A DNA stretch of 64,000 nucleotides, taken from Candolleomyces eurysporus. Taxonomy: Eukaryota > Basidiomycota > Agaricomycetes > Agaricales > Psathyrellaceae. The position numbers were made by a program, and so were the translations under genes. The first letter of the stretch is position 1. Each line of letters starts with the position of its first letter. The stretch is taken from the NCBI GenBank assembly GCA_027579435.1, contig JANBPK010001194.1:1-64000 (forward strand), written 5' to 3'. The notes under the pieces were generated by a model that was not told the DNA's origin, made no database searches, and saw only the letters and a list, made by a program, of their open reading frames with translations. Positions 13,111-23,310 of the stretch are shown here, in pieces.

Positions 13111-14219
13111 CTTTCAGAGTGCGTCAGGGGAAGGGTTCAAGTTGCAGTGACTGGTGACTGAGCTTGTCGGTGAGTGGCGCTGCTAATGAACCGGCCCGGT
13201 CGAGAATTTGGCCATGTGCTCCGAGCGCTGCGAGTCCGTTGCCCGGACTGAGCTTGGACTTTGTTCATGAACCACCACATCGGCGACTTTCCTGCTATGC
13301 AGACTCCAGGGCTTCCCAACCAATTATTGTGCACGCTTTTTCAAGCCATATAAAAGGTGTAGAAATCCTAACGGCCGTGTTTGACCTGAAACATTAGAAG
13401 CACAAATTTCTGCATAACCTGGGCCTGCTGTAACAACCACTATATCACCTACAGGATCAAAACCTTGTCTCGATCTTGGAGACGATACTTCGGGTGTCAA
13501 GCATAATCTTGCTTGCCAACATCCCAGGTGCGCAGTCGGCACGTCACTCACCACTGGTATTCATCTTGGGACTATTGGTGGGTCAACGCGGACCGATGCA
13601 TCTCTTTCCTTCTCGAAATGAAATTTTCCCAAAGACGCAGCGAGCAACACGTTGCAAGGTATTCTATGTCCTGGTTATTTGAATCCGACTTGGATCGCCA
13701 GTGGAGCCACCACAGTCAGGTGAGTCAGACTTTCTCAATGCTGGATGCCGACGCATTCTCACTGCTAACGGAAATTAACTCTAGCACTTACCTTGAGGCT
13801 CTTTGTGGTGATTAAGTTCTCTCCTGAGACAGAGCGCCATCTCCATCACCGATTCTTCTTGAACGATGAACGCCTAATATCCACCCGAAAGCTTGAAGGC
13901 TGTGGATCACCAATTCAGACGTCCGATGGCTGAAGGAATCCGACTACCTGGACCACCAAGTATAGGAAATGGAATACACGCCCCAGGCATAGGCGTCATG
14001 AAATATTCCTCCTAACTGTCGTCACATTCTGGACAGCTATATAGGCTTACGGAGTGGGAAGCTCAGTAAGATCTCCTCTTCCCTTCCCCTTCGTCTCTTC
14101 GTCTTTCCCTCAACCCACTCGAGGTCCAGTGTCTCTCACATATTCATCTAATATCTATCCCTTTTCAAGGCAAGTCTTATCTACTCTGTCCGACTGCATT
14201 TCACTGACAAAACTCCAAG
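13111..14219. promoter_or_regulatory. Long divergent intergenic region between Beclin and caspase-like gene
   Basis: About 1.1 kb, much longer than most gaps here. It contains only short ORFs without codon or domain signal. Toward the plus-strand gene there is a TATA-like box at 14038-14044 and a pyrimidine-rich tract at about 14070-14115 shortly before the ATG at 14220, a common core-promoter arrangement in filamentous fungi. I see no repeats or RNA genes. Confidence 0.45.
14038..14044 (+). promoter_or_regulatory. Putative TATA box of the caspase-like gene
   Basis: TATATAG about 180 bases before the ATG at 14220, followed by a CT-rich stretch. Position and context fit a core promoter; not proven. 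Confidence 0.4.
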
Positions 14220-16199
14220 ATGTCCACTCCTATATTCGCGTTAATTATCGGAATCGATAGCTACAAGTCGGGTAGCATCTGGAACCTCCACTCATGTGTC
14301 GACGATGCAGAAAGGATACGTCGGTGGCTACTGCACGACCTCGACGTTCCAAAGGATCAAATCCGTCTCCTTTCTGATAGTCAAGCCTCCAAAAACAACA
14401 TTGAGGACACCTTCATGGAGCATCTCGTGAACAACCCTTCCATTCAGCGGGACGACCCCATTTTGATTTATTTTGCCGGCCACGGGAGTCGATTGTCTGC
14501 GCCCAAGGACTGGTATCCCGGCATCCGAAAGCCGAGGACGGTCGAGGTGCTGTGCACATATGACTTTGACTCCAAGGACGAGCATGGCCGTATTTCCGGG
14601 ATTTCGGATCGCTCCATGAACGCCATGCTTAGGGAGCTCGCAGCAGTCAAAGGCGACAACATCACCCTCGTTCTCGACTGCTGCTTCACCCCATTCCAAA
14701 CTCCAGAGAATCTCCGTGAACGTAGTCGAACCCGTTGGACGCCACCAAGTCGGGCTCGATCCGAAGACCTATGGCGAGGCCTTTGGCCTGGAGCACGCGC
14801 ACTCCCCCAGCACTCGCAGTTCGGATTCCTCGAGCCATGCCCAACGACCCACGTTGTCGTCGCAGCGTGTTCTCCGGGTCACATCGCGACCGAGGGCAAG
14901 GAGGGAGGCAGGCTCACTGCTAATCTTCTGTACGCCTTCTCCAACTTGACTCTTCACCGCACGACGTACGCCCAGCTATTGGATCACCTGAACCACCACG
15001 CTGGCGAAGGTCAGCACTTCGTGTGCTTGGGCAAGAACAAGAGCCGTGTCATCTTTAATGACGTCCCCTTCACCGTCGATCGACAGTTCCTGTCCGTTAC
15101 GTCCGGCAGAGGAAGAGATTTGCGAATCGAAGCTGGGAAGATACACGGCATAATGGAAGGGACGGAAATTTCGCTCCACGTCCACAACTACAACTGCTCC
15201 AAAAACCCTGCCTTCGCCGTCGCCGTCGTACTCAAGGTCTATCCAACATGGAGTTTGGCTCGGGTCAAGCCGCAGTCGCAGGACGTTCAGGTTCCCAGAT
15301 GTTGCTGGGGTCGAATCGCTCGCTGGAATAATCCCCAACCTTTCCGTGTCAAGCTCAAGTCTTCGGTTGCTTCCTTGACGCGAGTCTGGAAGCTCAAGAA
15401 GGATATCCCTCTGGATTCAACGAGAACACTCAAGTCATCTGGCATCACCATCGAGCGTGTCGAGCATGCGAAGCAGGCGGACATTTCTCTGACCGTTTAC
15501 AGGAGAGACGTCGTTGTAGAACGTAACGACAGCAGCATCGTTGGGAAGCTCGGCGAACGTGTAGTGCGAATCGAAGACACGAACCCGATCAAGGTCATCA
15601 ACGACGCCGCGCGCTTTAACCTTCACCTTCAGACGAACAACCCGGAGAAGCCGTTGGAGAACGCTACGCGCATGGAAGTATACAGCATCGATGCGGACAC
15701 CTTAAGCAAAGTAGGCGGCAATCTTCTTCGAGACGGACGAGCGGCGATTCATTGCAACTATAATCCTATTTTTACAGTGATACTCACGAACACGTCGAAA
15801 TACGACCTATGGCCCTATATCGTATCTATGGATCCAAACACCTACGCCACCCATATGATTTATCCACATCCGGAAGAGGAAGAGCAGTATGCCCCGTTAC
15901 CTGCAGGTGGTATACTGGAGATTGCTGCTAACTGGCCTGAACCTGAAGGGGACTGGCACTCGAGGAAGCATTGGAGGGGACACTCGGGGTTCCTCAAGGT
16001 TTATTTCGTCTCAGCGTCTGTTCATCTGAACATGTTTGAACAGAGCGCGAGGCCGCCGTCTGCGCTTGGCTTTCCTTCTCGGTCTTCTATGTTTATGGAC
16101 GCCGCTTCTACGACTTCATCTATTCATACGCTTGTGCATGTCTGGGATACGATACTGACCCATGTTTCCTTTATTCCTGGATTTGATTCCTCGAGCTAG
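14220..16199 (+). CDS. Caspase-like peptidase (family C14) with long C-terminal extension
   Basis: Uninterrupted ORF of 659 residues. The N-terminal caspase fold begins ALIIGIDSYKS, where metacaspases also place a conserved GI(N/D)xY. Catalytic His88 lies in YFAGHGS and the catalytic Cys155 in LVLDCCFT. The usual DxCHSG after the Cys is altered to DCCFT. VVAACSPG and GGRLTANLLYAF follow as the later part of the fold. Residues from about 290 onward form a Trp- and beta-rich region with no active-site motif, ending in a hydrophobic IPGFDSSS tail. The family cleaves after Arg/Lys or Asp and acts in cell death and protein quality control; this member's substrate is unknown. It lacks introns although nearly every neighbour is intron-rich. 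Confidence 0.88.
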   Translation: MSTPIFALIIGIDSYKSGSIWNLHSCVDDAERIRRWLLHDLDVPKDQIRLLSDSQASKNNIEDTFMEHLVNNPSIQRDDPILIYFAGHGSRLSAPKDWYPGIRKPRTVEVLCTYDFDSKDEHGRISGISDRSMNAMLRELAAVKGDNITLVLDCCFTPFQTPENLRERSRTRWTPPSRARSEDLWRGLWPGARALPQHSQFGFLEPCPTTHVVVAACSPGHIATEGKEGGRLTANLLYAFSNLTLHRTTYAQLLDHLNHHAGEGQHFVCLGKNKSRVIFNDVPFTVDRQFLSVTSGRGRDLRIEAGKIHGIMEGTEISLHVHNYNCSKNPAFAVAVVLKVYPTWSLARVKPQSQDVQVPRCCWGRIARWNNPQPFRVKLKSSVASLTRVWKLKKDIPLDSTRTLKSSGITIERVEHAKQADISLTVYRRDVVVERNDSSIVGKLGERVVRIEDTNPIKVINDAARFNLHLQTNNPEKPLENATRMEVYSIDADTLSKVGGNLLRDGRAAIHCNYNPIFTVILTNTSKYDLWPYIVSMDPNTYATHMIYPHPEEEEQYAPLPAGGILEIAANWPEPEGDWHSRKHWRGHSGFLKVYFVSASVHLNMFEQSARPPSALGFPSRSSMFMDAASTTSSIHTLVHVWDTILTHVSFIPGFDSSS

Positions 16200-16540
16200 T
16201 GTTTTCTACAGTCCTCTACTCCTATCGTTATTCCTGGCTATATAATATATAACGTAGACTCGGGATGTAGTATATATTCACCATCACCTATGCATCTGTT
16301 CATTACCTTTGCTTCTTGTGAGAGTGAGTTGGAAACGTTACCCCCTCAACAGCTCGGGTTAAAGACGCATGATGACGAAGTGCTGCTCTCACACTTCACC
16401 AGGTGAGTTGGCATATTTTACAGCTAATTCGTGAACTGTATAAAGCGAGACAGGTATGAATTAGGATGAAGGTCCTTGGGCGTGATCTGCAATGACAAGG
16501 GGCCGAGAGGGATTTCCAGGCCTAGAGCTATCAAGGGTCA
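16200..16540. other. Convergent intergenic gap holding the left edge of the tandem duplication
   Basis: About 340 bases between the caspase-like stop and the F-box copy A stop. An AT-rich stretch (tataatatata) sits at about 16238-16252, and the duplicated segment starts at about 16250, so only about 50 bases of the caspase gene's 3' flank are unique. Confidence 0.6.
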
Positions 16541-19212
16541 TCAGGATTCGACTTCAAGTATCTTCACTGGATATGGCCCCGAGCGAAAACTTGCAATGGG
16601 CAAATTCGAGGACTTGAACACGCCCATGGAAAGGTCGTGGCCCGCCAGACAAGTCTCGGCGCCTTCGCTAAGTGTCGAATTCGTCGAGCCCCACCCAGGA
16701 GGATACACCACCTTATTATCCTGAATGGTGCAGAGTTTGCACTCCACGCAAAATAGAGGACTGGGTATTGGGTCCCCGAACATCTCGGATTCCTTCAAAT
16801 ATACTGTGGCAAGGGACTGAGGTTCCACGGCCAACCACCCAGTCTCGCAACTGTCTTCTTCTTCCTCTGAATGTTTCTCAATTTCGTGGTAAATCTATGA
16901 GAGAGTCAATTCGAATCTAATGCTTCCAAACGACGGAGAGTTCAAGACGTACCGCGCTGCGCCAGTTCATGACAAGGCGATTACATTTTTTGCGGGATTT
17001 AGGGTTGGCCTTCGCCCGACACCTCACGCATTCCACTCTCTGGTTATCCCTCTCGAGTTGTTCCCAAGTGACAGTGTCAGGGTCTTGACCCAGAGCGCCG
17101 ACAATAGCCCGTGCACAGCGAGAAGCCTGCTTGTGAACCCCCACTTGGTCGGCTTTATCGAAAGAATACGGGGTGCCCCTCCTATAGGGCCGGAAACTGC
17201 TAGAAGTTTGGCGACAGCGGTGGGTGTAGACAAAAGGATGTACCATCAGAATGGAACATCGTTGGCAGACTAAGATGCTCGTTGCTCGATAGAGGATGGA
17301 CCTATCCGGAACTTTCTCTTTTTCTTTGCCCTTTGTGCTGGCAGTGTCTGCTGGCGCGGTTCCCGTCTTTTCGGACTCCAGGAGTAGGCCCAGTAGAACC
17401 CCAGCAACATCCTCTTTCCAAGATTCGATGAGGTGGGGCATCGCATCCAAATGTGCGAGAAAGTCGCCTTCCGTGAGTGTCTGATCTGCTGGCGTGTCGT
17501 AAATGAGACTCTTGAAAGGCTCCATTTTTGCGACCTGCTGAGGCCACGGGGCGGGAGTCTGGACATTGCGGTTGTGTGAGATGTAATAATCGTACAAACG
17601 ATGAAAATCTTCCATTCGATCGACGATGAGGCGAGCTCTGTCTTCTTGTTCGAAAGCTATCTTCAACGATTCGATTGTATCAACAAGCATGGGCTTAATG
17701 GCTTTCCAGTCTATAAGCATGACATCAGAGAGGAGTTTAATTAGAATTAGTTGGATGTACTCACCTTCTTCAGTGAGTGGGTCGAGGCCGTTTACGCCTG
17801 GCACACTTTGGACCTGATTGACAGTGCGCGTCTTGCAACGGTCTATAATCGCTTCATATCCTGGTCATCGAGAATTAGCATGATAACTCTAAAAGACACA
17901 GAATTCAATACCTGGTTCTTCTTTGATGAGTCTTTCCAAAATCCTAGGCAGTTTCATAGTCAGTCGACCAAGGTGAGTTTGAGAATGGCGAGAGGGGCAG
18001 CACATACTCTTCTCTGCGAGCTTGGCGCTTGGCTTCCATCTTCGTCGACGTGAACAGTTTCACTGCTTCCTCCCAAATACTAAGAGCTTTGCACTGGGGA
18101 ACAACGATAGTGTTGGAGGTCAGATCGTTTGAAGATGCTCCAAGAAAGCGTCACATACCGTTTCTCGCCTTCGAGTGAGCTTCCCCTGTTCTTGAGAAAC
18201 CCATTCTTCATATCGTTTTTTNGTTACCGCGCGCCATTTTGCGAAGTTCCTTCCCCTTCTGTTCATACTCTGCTGGCTGACACAGTATATGTTCATCATA
18301 GTCCATAGGCCAAGCTGCCGCAGGTCAGCCATTTTTCAGAACTCTTGAGAGTTCATCCTTACATAGATAGTCGTAGGGCTTGGTGTAGGAAGGTACCATC
18401 TGGTAGAGTGTCCTCAAACCGGGTCGATTGGTGCGAATTTCAATAAAGCTATTGTCGGCGGGTTAGAACCAGCCAACAGATGATACAACGATTGATTAAA
18501 TAAAGAAACTGACTTGCGTGACTGTGGCGACAGGCAATCGTCGCAAACACGAAGGTAACAGACCCAAGCATATCGCAGATTCGCGGCGGTGTCGCAAAAC
18601 TATAGACAAAGACAAAGGAAGAGTCAATTAGCCATGAGCATGAACTGCAGAGTTTGCACAACAGTAACGCACATAACAATTGCCATAGAGCAGGGTAGCA
18701 TACTGCGGGAGTGTCAAATCATCCGGACAGGGAGGCGGAACAGGGTGCATCGAAGACAATGCCTAGAGAGAAAAACAAACAAGACGCAATGATCGGCAAA
18801 CACACCGGAAAGGAACTGAACGTGGACCTACAGATTTCCAAATAGTGGAAGCAACAGAACGGTTCAACAGTAAAGCACGCAGGAGCTTGCTCGTTCTAAG
18901 AAGCATGAGCAAGCTAGCAGGTTCTAGATGCTTGAAAATCTCTGTGAGGATCTCGAGAGGCAACTCCCCCAGCGGCTCGTTGGAATGTTGCGCAGCGACC
19001 ACGACTTCATCATCTGGCTCAATTGATGGCGCCACCCTTTGCCTTTTGCATCTCGACTCTGGGCTTGCTGGCCGCTGCACAGAATGGTCCAAATCTGACA
19101 TGAACGAAGTCTCTGAGCTAGGTGGGAGTAAAGCGGAAAGGAACACGAGGACTAACTGCGACTGCGGATTTGCGATTCCGGCTATCATAGCGGAGATGCT
19201 GAGGTGGGCGCT
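16250..19212. repeat. Direct tandem duplication, copy A
   Basis: Begins at TAACGTAGACTCGGG and is repeated with the same orientation from 19213, an offset of 2,963 bases. Similarity is continuous over introns, exons and the intergenic flank, with scattered substitutions and small indels. It carries one complete F-box gene. Confidence 0.95.
16541..19101 (-). CDS. F-box protein, tandem copy A
   Basis: Probable substrate adaptor of an SCF ubiquitin ligase. Start MSDLDHSVQRPASPES. The F-box is LPLEILTEIFKHLEPASLLM followed by LLRTSKLLRALLL and TIWKS (about 18840-18970). Later exons give a Cys-rich segment YGNCYFCDT...CYLRVCDDCL (about 18540-18680) that resembles a zinc-binding site, IEIRTNRPGLRTLYQMVPSY, a charged helical region, and a C-terminal part with further Cys pairs (VCQRCS, CVRCR, FCVECKLC). 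The stop follows PVKILEVES. Roughly 600 residues by estimate. The N at 18222 must be skipped to join MARGN to KKRYEEW. I do not know the substrate-binding fold. Confidence 0.82.
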
Positions 19213-19502
19213 TAACGTAGACTCGGGATGTAGTATATATTCACCATCACCTATGCATCCGTTCATCACCTTTGCTTCTTGTGAGAGCGAGTTCGAAACG
19301 TTACCCCCTCAACAGCTCGGGTTAAAGACGCATGATGACGAAGTGCTGCTCTCACACCTCACCAGGTGAGTTGGCATATTTTACAGCTAATTCGCGAATT
19401 CTATAAAGCGAGACAGGTATGAATTAGGCTAAGGTCTTTGGGCGTACTTTGCAATTACAAGGGGCCGAGAGGAATTTCCAGGCCCAGAGTTATCAAGGGT
19501 CA
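19102..19502. other. Spacer between the two F-box genes, containing the duplication junction
   Basis: About 400 bases; the junction TAACGTAG is at 19213. The left part must be the promoter of copy A and the right part the 3' flank of copy B, which equals the region just after the caspase-like gene. No other gene seen. Confidence 0.6.
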
Positions 19503-22182
19503 TCAGGATTCGACTTCAGGTATCTTCACTGGATATGGCCCCGAGCGAAAATTTGAAATGGGCAAATTCGAGGACTCGAACACGCCCATGGAAAGGTCGT
19601 GGCCGGCCAGACAAGTCTCGGCGCCTTCGCTAAGCGTCGAGTCTGTCAAGTCCCACCCAGGAGGATACACCACCTCATTATCCTCAATGGTGCAGAGTTT
19701 GCACTCCACGCAAAATCGAGGACTGGGTATTGGGTCCCCGAACAGCTCGGATTCCTTTGAATATGCTGTGGCAAGGGACTGAGGTTCGACGGCCAACCAC
19801 CCAGTCTCGCAACTGTCTTCTTCTTCCTTTGAATGTTTCTCAATTTCGTGGTAAATCTACAAGAGAGTCGATTCGAATCTAATGCTTCGAAACAACGGAG
19901 AGTTAAAGACGTACCGCGCTGCGCCAGTTCATGACAAGGCGGTTACATTTTTTNGCGGGATTTAGGGTTGGCCCTCGTCCGACACCTCACGCATTCCACT
20001 CTCTGGTTATCCCTCTCGAGTTGCTCCCAAGTGACAGTATCAGGGTCTTGACCCAGAGCACCTACGATAGCCCGTGCACAGCGAGAAGCCTGCTTGTGAA
20101 CCCCCACTTGGTCGTCTCTATCCAAGGTATACATGGTGCCCCTTCTGGATCGGAGCCTGACGAAAGTTTGGCGACAGCGATGAGTGTAGACAAAAGGATG
20201 TGCCATTAGAATGGAACATCGTCGGCAGACGAATATGCTTGTTGCTCGATACAGGATGGACCTGTCTGGAACTTTCTCTTTTTCTTTCCCCTTTGTGCTG
20301 GCGGTGTCTGCTGGCACGGTTCCCGTCTTTTCGGACTCCAGGAGTAGGCCCAGTAGAACCCCAGCAACGTCCTCTTTCCAAGATTCGATGAGGTGGGGCA
20401 TTGCATCCAAATGTGCGAGAAAGTCGCCTTCCGTGAGTGTCTGATCTGCTGGCGTATCATAAATGAGACTCTTGAAAGGCCCCATTTCTGCGACCTGCTG
20501 AGCCCACGGGGCGGGAGTCTGGACGTTGCGGTTGTGTGAAATGTAATAATCGTACAAAGGACGAAAATCAAGCATTCGATCGGCGATGAGGCGTTCTCTG
20601 TCTTCTCGTTCGAAGGCCACCTTCAACGATTTGATTGTATCAACAAGCATGGGCCTAATGGCTTTCCAGTCTATAAGCATGACATCAGAGAGGGGTTTAA
20701 TTATAATTAGTTGGATGTACTCACCTTCTTCAGTGAGTGGGTTGAGGCCGTTTACGCCTGGCACACTTTGGACCTGATCGATAGTGCGTGTCGTGCAACG
20801 GTTTATAATCGCTTCATATCCTGGTCATCGAGAATTAGTGCGATAACTCTGGAAAGACACAGAATCAAATACCTGGTTCTTCTTTGATGAGTTTTTCCAA
20901 GATCCTAGGCAGTTCCATAGTCAATCGACCAAGGTGATTTTGAGAATGGCGAGAGGGGCAGCACATACTCTTCTCTGCGAGCTTGGCGCTTAGCTTCTAT
21001 CTCTGTCCATGTGAACAGTTCCACTGCTACCTCCCAGTTTCTAAGAGCTTTGCACTGGGGAACAACGATAGTGTTGGAGGTCAGATCGGTTTGACGATGC
21101 TCCAAGAAAGAGTCACATACCTTTTCTCGCCTTCGAGTGAGCTTCCCTTGTTCTTGAGAAACCCATTCCTCATATCGTTTTTTNGTTACCGCGCGCCATT
21201 TTGCGAAGTTCCTTCCCCTTCTGTTCATACTCTGCTGGCTGACACAGTATATGCTCATCGTAGTCTATAGGCCAAGCTGCCGCAGGTCAGCCATTTTTCA
21301 GAATTCTTGGGGGTTCATCCTTACACAGATATTCCTTGGGCTTGGTGTAGGAAGGCACCATCTGGTAGAGTGTATTCAAACCGGGTCGATCTATGCGAAT
21401 TTCAATAAAGCTATTGTCGGCGGGTTAGATCCAGTCAACAGATGATACAACGATTGAATAAACAAAGAAACTGACTTGCGTGACTGTGGCGACAGGCAAT
21501 TGTCGCAAACACGAAGGTAACAGTCCCAAGCGTATCGCAGATTCACGGCGGTGTCGCAAAACTATAGACAAAGACAAAGGAAGGGTCGATTCGCCATGAG
21601 CATGATCTGCAGAGTTTGCACAATAGTAACGTACATGACAATTGCCATAGAGCAGGGTAGCATACTGCGGGAGTGTCAAATCATCCGGACAGGGAGGTGG
21701 AGCAGGGTCCATCGAAGACAGTGCCTAGAGAGAAAAACAAAGAAGAACCAATGATGTTGAGCATCACCGCAAACACACCGGAAAGGAACTGAATGTGGAT
21801 CTACAGATTTCCATATAGTGGAAGCAACAGGACGGTTCAACAGTAAAGCACGCAGGAGCTTGCTCGTTCTAAGAAGCACGAGCAAGCTAGCAGGTTCTAG
21901 ATGCTTGAAAATCTCGGTGAGGATCTCGAGAGGCATCTCCTCCAGCGGCCCGTTAGAATGTTGTGCAGCGACGACGACTTCATCATCTAGCTCAGTGGAT
22001 GAAGCCACCCTTTGCCTTTTGCATCTCGACTCTGGGCTTGCTGGCCGCTGGAGAGGGTGGTCCAATCCTGACATGAGCGAGCTATCTGATTTGGGTGGGA
22101 ATAAAGTGGAAGGAGCACGAGAATCAACTGCGACTGCCGGATTCCGGCGATCATAGCGGAGATGCTGAGGGTAGGCGCCTTC
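19213..22182. repeat. Direct tandem duplication, copy B
   Basis: Second copy of the 2.96 kb unit. The right edge is near 22182, where similarity to the end of copy A (GCTGAGGTGGGCGC) fades. An insertion of about 11 bases relative to copy A lies in an intron near 21750. Confidence 0.93.
19503..22074 (-). CDS. F-box protein, tandem copy B
   Basis: Paralogue of the neighbouring F-box gene, same orientation and exon layout. Start MSGLDHPLQRPASPES; F-box MPLEILTEIFKHLEPASLLV (about 21850-21930). The downstream Cys-rich, charged and C-terminal segments match copy A, and it ends PVKIPEVES. Two Ns (19954 and 21184) break the raw translation. At 19954 copy A has the same sequence without the N and is open, so the break is an artefact. 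Divergence from A is unusually concentrated at about 20118-20176. The intact frame after N removal suggests a functional gene, probably an SCF adaptor. Confidence 0.82.
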
Positions 22183-22390
22183 AAGTTGAGTTGAATCGGC
22201 AAGCGCCTCTGACCTTGAAAGCCGGATTACTGGGGACCTGGGTTTCTGGACAATACATTCGCTCTTCACAGGTTTACAGAGACGGAAAAGACACTGGTGA
22301 GATCCGAAGAGGAGAGGGTAGGCGCTACATGGAGCATTAAGTACATATACCCACATCCAGCAAACCGTAAGGTAGGGTCGGTATCGTCTC

Positions 22391-22947
22391 TCAATGAGAG
22401 CATATTAACGCAACCCAGAGCACGCTTTCCTCTCCGTTCTCTCGAATAGGCAATGGAGAGGGACTGCGTATACCACTTGTGGACACAGGTTCTGCCAGCT
22501 TCCTGATAGTAATGGAGCTTGCAGTTGAGTCGGAGTTCTCTGTAAACCCTTGAAATATACCCTTAGTCCAGATCGCGCCATTCTCGTGTAGGAAGGCACT
22601 ATGCTGGATAGTGCTTTCCAAGTGCGGCGTTGAGCGCGCACTTCAACGGAACTGGGGTCACCATGCCAGCGTGACGTCCTTGCTAAACGACGGAAACAAT
22701 TGACTTCTGTGTCAGACAGTCATCACAAACATGCATGTAGCAGAACCAAGCACTTAAAAGTCCGTCGATCGGATCGCAATAACAATACTGTGGAAGAATA
22801 GTGGTTTGACAGGGATACGGCGAAGCTGAACGGAGTGGAACGTACATGGTAGTTGTAGCCGTAGAGATGATTAGCATACTGTAGGATTTTCAGATAGTCC
22901 TGACAAGGAGACGGTGTGGGCTGGGCCAAGGAGAATGCCGGGAGGTG
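22391..22947 (-). pseudogene. Degenerate fragment of a third F-box-family gene
   Basis: Two exons can still be matched to the tandem F-box genes. SLAQPTPSPCQDYLKILQYA...LYGYN corresponds to SSMHPVPPPCPDDLTLPQYA...LYGNC, and CYCDPIDGLLSAWFCYMHVC followed by DDCLTQ corresponds to the CYFCDT...CYLRVCDDCL segment. After the next intron, VEVRAQRRTWKALSSIVPSY matches IEIRTNRPGLRTLYQMVPSY. The conserved Cys spacing and intron positions remain. I find no F-box exon upstream (22950-23100) and nothing of the C-terminal half downstream, so this looks like a truncated relic, far more diverged than copies A and B. It could be a short expressed gene, but this is less likely. Confidence 0.65.
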
Positions 22948-23147
22948 TCTAGCTCAACAGAGAAGCTGATTCGTGTATAGATGCAATTTCAGTATGCCAG
23001 AGATACACTGGCATTTGACTCTGAGAGGGGCAGTATTTCTGTATTTTAAAGCCTTTCTGGAGCTCAGTCTTGCGAGTCGTACTGGGGAACGGGGACGTCG
23101 AGTTGGCATGAGAGAAGGATGAGGCTCAAAGTGTGCGCCAGACTACG

Positions 23148-23153
23148 ACGCGT
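23148..23153. promoter_or_regulatory. MluI cell-cycle box (ACGCGT), distal
   Basis: Perfect palindromic ACGCGT 163 bases before the Pol kappa ATG. In fungi this is the binding site of MBF (Mbp1/Swi6-type) factors that drive G1/S expression of DNA synthesis genes. Its function here is inferred. Confidence 0.5.
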
Positions 23154-23196
23154 GACAATGAATCTCTAATGTCACATCATGTGACCAATACACATA

Positions 23197-23202
23197 ACGC
23201 GT
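23197..23202. promoter_or_regulatory. MluI cell-cycle box (ACGCGT), proximal
   Basis: Second perfect ACGCGT, 114 bases before the Pol kappa ATG and 49 bases after the first. Two sites close together ahead of a DNA polymerase gene strengthen the case for G1/S control. Confidence 0.55.
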
Positions 23203-23310
23203 CTTGTCACGGACGCCGCTCATTTAGCAGACGTCAACTCCGAGTCAGCAATCGTCTGTCTCCCTCATTCTTTCTCAATGCTACCATTGCAATGTTTTTG
23301 AAACGCTATC

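Larger units (their letters stand above)
22075..23310. other. Intergenic region with F-box relic and Pol kappa promoter
   Basis: Holds the copy B promoter, the right edge of the duplication near 22182, the F-box relic at 22391-22947, and the Pol kappa promoter with two MluI cell-cycle boxes. No further gene is supported. Confidence 0.6.

Noticed and set aside
13513..13815. 100-codon plus-strand ORF
   Set aside because: No domain, no convincing start context or introns; I cannot separate it from chance.
16541..22074. Frameshifted F-box pseudogenes
   Set aside because: The breaks coincide exactly with Ns; the frame is intact without them, and copy A is open where copy B has an N.
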